Both the position numbers and the translations under genes were made by a program. DNA of 64,000 bases from Pseudaminobacter sp040049255 (GTDB lineage: Bacteria; Pseudomonadota; Alphaproteobacteria; Rhizobiales; Rhizobiaceae), in contig NZ_JBDZDR010000001.1 in the NCBI RefSeq assembly GCF_040049255.1, forward strand, positions 868,001 through 932,000, given 5' to 3'. A model generated the notes under the pieces. It was not told the origin of the DNA. It saw nothing but the letters and a program-made list of their open reading frames with translations, and did not search any database. How positions within the stretch are numbered: the stretch's first letter is position 1; every line of letters starts with the position of its first letter. Below are positions 57,226 to 64,000 of the stretch, piece after piece.

Positions 57226-57252
57226 AAAAGAAAAGGGCGCCGCGGCGCCCTT
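57226..57252 (-). terminator. Rho-independent terminator of the bc1 operon
   Basis: A 20-bp perfect palindrome at 57233-57252 (half-site AAGGGCGCCG) is followed on the minus strand by TTTTCTTTTG. It lies 32 bp after the petC stop and before apt. Confidence 0.75.
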
Positions 57253-57284
57253 CTCAAACAATCCGCCGCAGCGGCCATTCATGG

Positions 57285-58148
<864 letters not shown>

Positions 58149-58174
58149 GCGGATATCCCTCTCAAGATTCTCGC

Positions 58175-59479
58175 TTAGCCTTTGGTTTCCGGCGATGCGG
58201 TCGCACCTGCGGGGTGAACCGAAGCACCGCCCTTGTTCTTCTCGAGCACGGCTTCGGTGATCGAGTTCGGCAGGCGCCGAGGGGTCTCGATCAGGCCGAG
58301 CACAGGCATGATGACCAGGAAGAACGCGAAGTAGTACAGGGTCGACGCCTGCGCCAGTGCCACATAGACGCCTTCCGCCGGACGCGAGCCGAGCCAGCCA
58401 AGGAAGATGGCGTTGGCAACGAAGATCCAGAAGAAGAGCTTGTACCAGGGGCGATAGGCCGCCGAACGAACCTTCGAGGTGTCGAGCCACGGCACGAAGA
58501 ACAGCACCGCAATCGAGCCAAACATGGCCAGCACGCCACCGAGCTTGGAGTCGATCGGGCCGATGTTGAAGGTGATGGCGCGCAGGATCGCGTAGAAGGG
58601 CAGGTAATACCATTCAGGCACGATGTGGGCCGGGGTCTTCAGCGAGTTCGCCTGGATGTAGTTGTCCGGGTGACCCAGATAGTTCGGGATATAGAAGACG
58701 AAGTAGGCGAACACGAGCAGGAACACGATCATGCCGAAAGCGTCCTTGATGGTCGCATAGGGCGTGAACGGAACAACGTCGGTCTTCGACTTCACCTCGA
58801 TGCCGGTCGGGTTGGTCTGGCCAACCACGTGCAGCGCCCAGACATGCAGAACCACGACGCCGGCGATCATGAACGGCAGCAGGTAGTGCAGCGCGAAGAA
58901 GCGGTTCAGCGTCGGGTTGTCCACGGCGAAGCCGCCGAGCAGCAGCTGCTGGATCCAGTCACCCACCAGCGGAATGGCGGTGAAGAAACCGGTGATCACG
59001 GTCGCGCCCCAGAAGCTCATCTGGCCCCACGGCAGCACGTAGCCCATGAAGCCCGTTGCCATCATCAGCAGGTAGATGATGCAGCCCAGGATCCACAGCA
59101 GCTCGCGCGGAGCCTTGTAGGAACCGTAGTAGAGGCCGCGCATGATGTGCACATAGACGGCGATGAAGAACATCGAGGCGCCATTGGCGTGCAGATAGCG
59201 CAGCAGCCAGCCCGAGTTCACGTCGCGCATGATCTTTTCGACCGACTGGAACGCAAGCGTCGTGTCGGAGACGTAGTGCATGGCCAGCACGATGCCGGTG
59301 AGGATCTGCGCCGCCAGCATCAGCGAAAGAATGCCGCCGAAGGTGTAGGCGTAATTCAGGTTGCGCGGAACCGGATAGGAAACGAAGGAATCGTGAACGA
59401 GGCGCGGCAAGGGCATGCGCGCATCAACCCAGCGTCCGATGCCTGTCTTAGGCGAATATGTCGAGTGTCCACCGCTCAT
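58175..59479 (-). CDS. petB: Cytochrome b of the bc1 complex
   Basis: 434-aa integral membrane protein with eight spans carrying two b haems. His ligands lie in LLRYLHANGASMFFIAVYVHIMRGL and in the fourth span (FFALHYLLPFMIAGVVVLHVWALH), and the Qo-site motif PEWY is in HIVPEWYYLPFYAILRA. It oxidises ubiquinol and drives the Q cycle. ATG at 59479, 21 bp after petA; 26 bp before petC. Confidence 0.96.
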   Translation of the reverse strand: MSGGHSTYSPKTGIGRWVDARMPLPRLVHDSFVSYPVPRNLNYAYTFGGILSLMLAAQILTGIVLAMHYVSDTTLAFQSVEKIMRDVNSGWLLRYLHANGASMFFIAVYVHIMRGLYYGSYKAPRELLWILGCIIYLLMMATGFMGYVLPWGQMSFWGATVITGFFTAIPLVGDWIQQLLLGGFAVDNPTLNRFFALHYLLPFMIAGVVVLHVWALHVVGQTNPTGIEVKSKTDVVPFTPYATIKDAFGMIVFLLVFAYFVFYIPNYLGHPDNYIQANSLKTPAHIVPEWYYLPFYAILRAITFNIGPIDSKLGGVLAMFGSIAVLFFVPWLDTSKVRSAAYRPWYKLFFWIFVANAIFLGWLGSRPAEGVYVALAQASTLYYFAFFLVIMPVLGLIETPRRLPNSITEAVLEKNKGGASVHPAGATASPETKG

Positions 59480-59500
59480 GGAAATAAGCCCCTTATGCCA

Positions 59501-60064
59501 TCAGCCGATGCGGATGGTGGTGTCGGAAATAAACGAGAACACCGGCACAGCCATGTTCTCCGGCGCCGGACCCTTGCGGATGCGGCCGGCCGTGTCGTAG
59601 TGCGATCCGTGGCACGGGCAGAACCAGCCGCCGAAATCGCCCTGCTGGCCGAGCGGCACGCAGCCCAGATGGGTGCACACGCCGACCATGACCAGCCAGT
59701 TTTCCTTTTCCTTGCCGGCCGAACGGTCCACGTCGGTCGCCTTCGCGTCGGAAGGAAGGTTGGCGTTGCGCGCAACCGGGTCCTTCAGCTCGCCAAGCGG
59801 CACATCCTGCGCGGCCTTGATTTCTTCCGGCGTGCGGTTGCGGATGAACACCGGCTTGCCGCGCCACTTGACCGTCAGAGACATGCCCGGCGTCAGCGAA
59901 GACACGTCAACCTCGATGGACGACGCGGCAAGCGTCGATGCATCGGGACGCATCTGGTCGATAAAGGGCCAGGCGACAGCCGCCGCGCCCACGACACCGG
60001 CCATGCCGGTCGCCACATAGAGAAAGTCACGACGGGTTGGGTCGATCGTATCGTTTGCGCTCAC
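59501..60064 (-). CDS. petA: Rieske iron-sulfur protein of the bc1 complex
   Basis: 187-aa protein. Twin-arginine signal (TRRDFLYVATGMAGVVGAAAVAWPFI), uncleaved as an anchor. The cluster ligands are CTHLGCVPL and CPCHGSHYD. GTG start at 60064 gives MSANDTIDPTRRDF; a longer frame to 60142 lacks a ribosome site near its start. First gene of petABC, with a 277-bp upstream gap holding its promoter. Confidence 0.94.
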   Translation of the reverse strand: MSANDTIDPTRRDFLYVATGMAGVVGAAAVAWPFIDQMRPDASTLAASSIEVDVSSLTPGMSLTVKWRGKPVFIRNRTPEEIKAAQDVPLGELKDPVARNANLPSDAKATDVDRSAGKEKENWLVMVGVCTHLGCVPLGQQGDFGGWFCPCHGSHYDTAGRIRKGPAPENMAVPVFSFISDTTIRIG

Positions 60065-60195
60065 GGGAATATGATCCTTTCGCCTTACCCTCACCGGCGG
60101 CAGAGCCTGTCCCCCGCTCATTGTCGACAGCCCGGCCCGCACAGCGGAACAGGCTGACGAAGTCCTCCGGCATTCGAAATCGGTTTATGCGTGAA

Positions 60196-60225
60196 CCCCG
60201 CTCTTGTCCAGACAGGACAACGGGG
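60196..60225. promoter_or_regulatory. Hairpin in the petA upstream region
   Basis: Nested inverted repeats: CCCCG/CGGGG (60196-60200, 60221-60225) enclose TTGTCC/GGACAA (60204-60209, 60215-60220) with an AGACA loop. It may end the DUF6665 transcript or serve as an operator/leader structure for the bc1 operon, 132 bp upstream of petA. Confidence 0.45.
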
Positions 60226-60341
60226 AGAGGGCAGATTGTCGCGGGTGGCTGTGAAAAGCCTGTGGGGAGCCCGAAAACCCGCACTTCCCACCTTACCAGC
60301 GGGCCCGCGAGCCGGGTTTTCGCCGGCTTGTGCACCCGACC

Positions 60342-60650
60342 TCAGGAGGCGCCGAGCCGCACCAGAACCTCCCGCGGAATCGCATAGTCGCGGATCGCAT
60401 CGTCGTGCCGGCGCAGGCCGCAAAGCTCGCGCTGGATGAAATATGCCTGCACCGATTCGGCCGCGGCCTTGAGCAGTCGGGCGCGTGCCCCTGCATCACC
60501 CTTGTGTTCGCGCAGCCGCGTCAGCGCCTGTTCGGCGCGCCGGCCGGCGCGGCCGAGCGAAACGGCCATCTCGGCCAAAAGCTCGGCGTCCAGCACACTC
60601 GGCCCGGAATCCAGCGCCGTAGAAAGTCGCTTGGGCGGGCGCAGTGCCAT
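60342..60650 (-). CDS. Small protein, DUF6665-like
   Basis: 102-aa helical protein: MALRPPKRLSTALDSGPSVLDAELLAEMAVSLGRAGRRAEQALTRLREH, then ARLLKAAAESVQAYFIQRELCGLRRHDDAIRDYAIPREVLVRLG. I associate this with an uncharacterised rhizobial family (DUF6665); confidence in that name is moderate. ATG at 60650, 11 nt after the ABC transporter stop, so it is probably the last gene of that transcript. Function unknown. Confidence 0.7.
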   Translation of the reverse strand: MALRPPKRLSTALDSGPSVLDAELLAEMAVSLGRAGRRAEQALTRLREHKGDAGARARLLKAAAESVQAYFIQRELCGLRRHDDAIRDYAIPREVLVRLGAS

Positions 60651-60660
60651 GGATGGTGTC

Positions 60661-62529
60661 CTACTCTGCGGCCAGCCGGTCGCCCAAAAAGCCGCCCGAC
60701 TGGCGCTTCCAGAGCTGCGCATACAGCCCTCCGCGTGCCAGCAGTTGCTCGTGCGTCCCCTCCTCCACGATCTTGCCGCCATCGATGACGATCAGCCGGT
60801 CGAGCGCTGCGATGGTGGAAAGCCGGTGCGCGATGGCGATCACCGTCTTGCCCTCCATCATGCGGTAGAGATTGTCCTGGATCGCAGCCTCCACTTCCGA
60901 ATCGAGCGCCGAAGTGGCCTCGTCCAGAACCAGGATCGGCGCGTCCTTCAGCATCATCCGCGCGATCGCCACGCGCTGGCGCTGGCCGCCGGAAAGCTTC
61001 ACGCCGCGCTCGCCCACATGGGCGTCATAGCCGCGCCGGTCCTTCAGGTCCGAAACGCCGGTAATGAAATCATGCGCGGCCGCCCGTTCGGCCGCGTCCT
61101 CGATCTCGGCCTGGGTGGCCCCTTCCCTGCCGTAGCCGATATTGTCGCGGATGGAGCGGTGCATCAGCATCGCCTCCTGGCTTACCACGCCGAACTGTGC
61201 GCGCAGCGAAGCCTGCGTCACCTCGCGCACGTCGTGGCCATCCACCAATATGCGCCCCTTCTCGACATCGAACAGGCGCAACAGCAGGTTGACCATTGTG
61301 GTCTTGCCGGCACCCGAAGGCCCCACCAGCGCTACGCGCTCGCCGGGCCGGATATGCAGGTTCAGATCGTCGATGATCCCCTCGTCCGCCCCGTAGTGGA
61401 ACGAAACGTTCTCGAAGCGGATGTCGCCCTTGGCGCGCGGCATTGCGATTGCATCGGCCGCGTCGCGGATCGCCGGCCTCACCGAGATGGTGCCTGTCGC
61501 ATCCTGGATCGTGGCATAGGAGCGGATCAGCCCGTTGATGTTGAACATCATCCAGCCCGACATCTGGTTGAGCCGGAAGACCAGGCCGAGTGCGGATGCG
61601 ATTGCGCCCGAGGTGATGCCGCCACCGGTCCATTTATAGATGCAGAGCGCGGCGATGGAGGCCATCATGACGCCATTGGTCATAGCCACCGCCGCGCGCA
61701 CCGTGGTGATCGCCCGCGTGAGCCGGATGACGGCTCGATAAAGCGTCTCCATGCCCTCGCGCACGAAGGCATGCTCGCGCCGGCCGCTGTCATAGAGTTT
61801 TACAGCGACGATGTTGGTGAAGGCGTCGACCATGCGGCCGTTGAAGATGGAGCGCTGGTCCGCCGCCGCCCGCCCGGCCTGTCGCATCTCCGGCAGCAGG
61901 AAGCGCACGATCGCCACATAGGCCGCGAACCATACGATGATCACCACACCCATCCACGGGTCCAGCGTCATCAGGATCGTGGTGGTCAGCACCACGAAGG
62001 TCAGGAAGGACCACATCGTCTGCAGCACGTTGACGATGAAGTCGCCCACCGCCTCGCCGCCTTGCATGATCTTGGTGGCGATGCGGCCGGCGAAATCGTT
62101 CTGGTAGAAGCCGTAGGGCTGCTCGATGACGCGGCGGAAGGATTGCCAGCGCACCATGGAGAAAAAGCCGGGCACGATCACCTGCTGCTCGGCCACGCCC
62201 GAGGCTACCATCACCGCGGTCCGCACCACCACGAGCAGCAGCAACAGGCCGGCAAGCTGCGGCCAATGGTCGGCCAGAAGCTGCTGCGGGGAAGAGGAAT
62301 CGAGAATGTCGATCAGCCAGCCGATCGACCAGTAGAGCGCCGCGTCCACGGCGCCGGCCAGGCCGCCGACGATCAGAAGCAATAGCAGCGGCCCCTTCGC
62401 CTGCATGGCGAAATAGAGGATGAAGCGCCAGGCGCTGCTGGGCAGGACCTCGCGGTCCGTATCCTGAAACGGGTCGATCCAACCCTCGACCCGTTGCCAC
62501 AGCTTCTCGCGCAACCCGTTCTCCTTCAT
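60661..62529 (-). CDS. ABC exporter (fused permease-ATPase), first of a tandem pair
   Basis: 622-aa half-transporter of the MsbA/multidrug type. The membrane domain spans residues 30-340 with six segments (FILYFAMQAKGPLLLLLIVGG onward). The ATPase has Walker A VGPSGAGKTTMVN, signature LSGGQRQRVAIARMML, Walker B PILVLDEATSALDSE and H-loop AHRLSTIA. The ATPase domain is very similar to that of the adjacent gene, so the two may form a heterodimer. Substrate unknown. Confidence 0.93.
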   Translation of the reverse strand: MKENGLREKLWQRVEGWIDPFQDTDREVLPSSAWRFILYFAMQAKGPLLLLLIVGGLAGAVDAALYWSIGWLIDILDSSSPQQLLADHWPQLAGLLLLLVVVRTAVMVASGVAEQQVIVPGFFSMVRWQSFRRVIEQPYGFYQNDFAGRIATKIMQGGEAVGDFIVNVLQTMWSFLTFVVLTTTILMTLDPWMGVVIIVWFAAYVAIVRFLLPEMRQAGRAAADQRSIFNGRMVDAFTNIVAVKLYDSGRREHAFVREGMETLYRAVIRLTRAITTVRAAVAMTNGVMMASIAALCIYKWTGGGITSGAIASALGLVFRLNQMSGWMMFNINGLIRSYATIQDATGTISVRPAIRDAADAIAMPRAKGDIRFENVSFHYGADEGIIDDLNLHIRPGERVALVGPSGAGKTTMVNLLLRLFDVEKGRILVDGHDVREVTQASLRAQFGVVSQEAMLMHRSIRDNIGYGREGATQAEIEDAAERAAAHDFITGVSDLKDRRGYDAHVGERGVKLSGGQRQRVAIARMMLKDAPILVLDEATSALDSEVEAAIQDNLYRMMEGKTVIAIAHRLSTIAALDRLIVIDGGKIVEEGTHEQLLARGGLYAQLWKRQSGGFLGDRLAAE

Positions 62530-62665
62530 TCAAGCCGGCCTTGCCGCCCCGCAAGCGGCGCCGGGTGCATGCCGCGCGCCGCTCCACCAATATAGGTGCT
62601 CGCAGCGGGAAAACATGCCGGCCAACATGGGCGGAATGACGATGCTTTCTGCCGCAAACGCATCC

Positions 62666-64000
62666 TCATTCGGCGGCGAGTTCCTTTCCGACTGCCGACG
62701 CATCGACTTCCTCCGGCAGGAAGCCGCCGGACTGGCGCATCCACAACTGGGCGTAAAGTCCGCCGCGTGCGACAAGTTCCTCGTGCGTGCCTTCCTCGAT
62801 GATGCGGCCCTTGTCCATCACCACGAGGCGATCCATGGCCGCGATGGTGGAAAGCCGGTGGGCGATCGCGATCACCGTCTTGCCCTCCATCAGCCGGTAG
62901 AGGTTTTCCTGGATCGCGGCCTCGACCTCGGAATCCAGCGCCGAGGTCGCCTCGTCGAGGATCAGGATGGGTGCATCCTTCAGCATGACGCGAGCGATCG
63001 CGATGCGCTGGCGCTGGCCGCCCGACAGCTTCACGCCGCGCTCGCCGACATGGGCATCGTAGCCCTTGCGGCCCTTGGCGTCGGCCAGCGTCGCGATGAA
63101 GTCCTGCGCGGAGGCGCGCCGGGCGGCCTCAAGCATGGCCTCGTCGCCGGCATCGGGCCGGCCGTAGAGGATATTCTCGCGCACCGAGCGATGCAGCAGC
63201 GAGGTGTCCTGCGTGACCATGCCGATTTGCGCGCGCAGCGAATCCTGCGCCACCGCGGAAATATCCTGCCCGTCGATGGTAATGCGGCCGCTCTCGACGT
63301 CGTAGAAGCGCAGAAGCAGGTTGACCAGCGTCGACTTGCCCGCGCCCGAACGCCCGACCAGCCCCACCTTTTCGCCGGGCCGGATCGTCAGCGACAGGTT
63401 CTCGATGATGCCCTTGCCCTTGCCGTAGTGGAACCCGATCTTGTCGAACTCGATCTCGCCCCTAGGCACCGTGAGCTCGGGCGCATTGGGCTTGTCCTCC
63501 ACCAGCCGCGGCAGCGAGATCGAGGTGATGCCGTCCTGCACCGTGCCGATGTTCTCGAACAGGCCGGAGACCTCCCACATGATCCACTGCGACATGCCCC
63601 ACAGCCTCAGCACCAGGCCGATCGCCACCGCCACAGCTCCGATGGTCACCACCTCGCCGAGCCACAGGTAGATCGAGAGCGCACCCACGGTCAGAAGCAG
63701 CAGCGAGTTGAGCGCATAGACGACTATGTAGAAGAGCGTGATCAGCCGCCCCTGCGCATAGGCGGTCTGCATGAAATCGCTCATGCCCTCGCGTGCATAA
63801 TCGGCCTCCCGCCTTGCGTGGGAAAACAGCTTCACCGTCTGGATGTTTGTATAGCTGTCGACGATGCGCCCGGTCATCAGCGAGCGGGCATCGGCCTGCG
63901 CTGCCCCAACCTTGCCGAGCCGCGGCACGAAGAAGCGCAGCGCGACCAGATAGCAGCCCAGCCACACCAGCAGCGGCGCCACCAGCCGCCAGTCGGCCGA
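62666..64000 (-). CDS. ABC exporter (fused permease-ATPase), second of the pair, cut by the window end
   Basis: Partial gene: the frame is open through 64000, and at least 444 residues are visible, lacking the N-terminal membrane spans. Visible parts are the last membrane helices, Walker A VGRSGAGKSTLVN, signature LSGGQRQRIAIARVML, Walker B PILILDEATSALDSE and the conserved ending GGLYAQLWMRQSGGFL. Closely related to its downstream neighbour, which starts 136 bp after this stop; both run in the same direction. Confidence 0.92.
   Translation of the reverse strand, partial: SADWRLVAPLLVWLGCYLVALRFFVPRLGKVGAAQADARSLMTGRIVDSYTNIQTVKLFSHARREADYAREGMSDFMQTAYAQGRLITLFYIVVYALNSLLLLTVGALSIYLWLGEVVTIGAVAVAIGLVLRLWGMSQWIMWEVSGLFENIGTVQDGITSISLPRLVEDKPNAPELTVPRGEIEFDKIGFHYGKGKGIIENLSLTIRPGEKVGLVGRSGAGKSTLVNLLLRFYDVESGRITIDGQDISAVAQDSLRAQIGMVTQDTSLLHRSVRENILYGRPDAGDEAMLEAARRASAQDFIATLADAKGRKGYDAHVGERGVKLSGGQRQRIAIARVMLKDAPILILDEATSALDSEVEAAIQENLYRLMEGKTVIAIAHRLSTIAAMDRLVVMDKGRIIEEGTHEELVARGGLYAQLWMRQSGGFLPEEVDASAVGKELAAE

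Noticed and set aside
58214..60157. 647-codon plus-strand open frame opposite petA and petB
   Set aside because: Antisense to the bc1 genes; sequence is Arg/His-rich without domains.

Overview
The window is a high-GC (clearly above 60% G+C) alphaproteobacterial chromosome segment. Gene content and order point to a Hyphomicrobiales (Rhizobiales) member, probably close to Mesorhizobium/Aminobacter-type Phyllobacteriaceae. The evidence is a red-type RuBisCO operon with CbbX, a petABC operon, the rplY-pth-ychF block, the ilvE/MarR/two-component block, and GC-rich palindromic intergenic repeats of the kind seen in rhizobia. I see no rRNA, tRNA, CRISPR array, prophage or insertion sequence.

Region 1 (1 to about 34.2 kb) is a dense one-carbon/autotrophy module. 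On the minus strand, 6-4395 carries five overlapping genes for tetrahydromethanopterin-type cofactor synthesis, including an MfnB-FolB fusion. On the plus strand, 4813-9900 is a six-gene exported-protein/ABC-transporter cluster. It has the PQQ-dehydrogenase-associated layout (substrate-binding protein, beta-propeller, small exported protein, ATPase, ABC-2 permease, exported protein) and resembles the lut/ped lanthanide-uptake clusters. Next come cbbR and the divergent Calvin-cycle operon cbbF-P-T-G-A-L-S-X-E-(thioredoxin-like)-Z (9905-22204), a small c-type cytochrome, a second ABC transporter (NitT/TauT type), and a Cys-containing exported protein. The module ends with xoxF-xoxG-xoxJ (lanthanide methanol dehydrogenase, its cytochrome and its periplasmic partner) and pqqABCDE.

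Together these genes describe methanol oxidation by a lanthanide-PQQ enzyme, PQQ supply, cofactor supply for formaldehyde oxidation through a methanopterin analogue, and assimilation of the resulting CO2 through the Calvin cycle. No mxaF-type calcium enzyme is present here. The H4MPT-pathway enzymes (fae, mtdB, mch, fhc) and any TonB receptor must lie elsewhere.

Region 2 (34.2-64 kb) is ordinary core chromosome: MBL hydrolase, ilvE, MarR regulator, OmpR/EnvZ-type pair, TMEM43-like protein, CsaA, YbjN-like protein, UbiK, a broken ParDE pair, lgt and a MidA-like methyltransferase, pgeF, a metal-ligand-less M24 protein, prs, a DEAD-box helicase, rplY-pth, an intact VapBC-like pair, ychF, corA, two MaoC proteins, apt, petABC and two tandem ABC exporters (the second cut by the window end).

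The most interesting unexplained signals are regulatory. They are a palindrome plus -35 upstream of the lut-like cluster, paired inverted repeats between cbbR and cbbF, a 10-bp inverted repeat in an AT-rich 731-bp region upstream of xoxF, strong hairpins between xoxF/xoxG and pqqA/pqqB, and a stack of hairpins in the pqqA leader.
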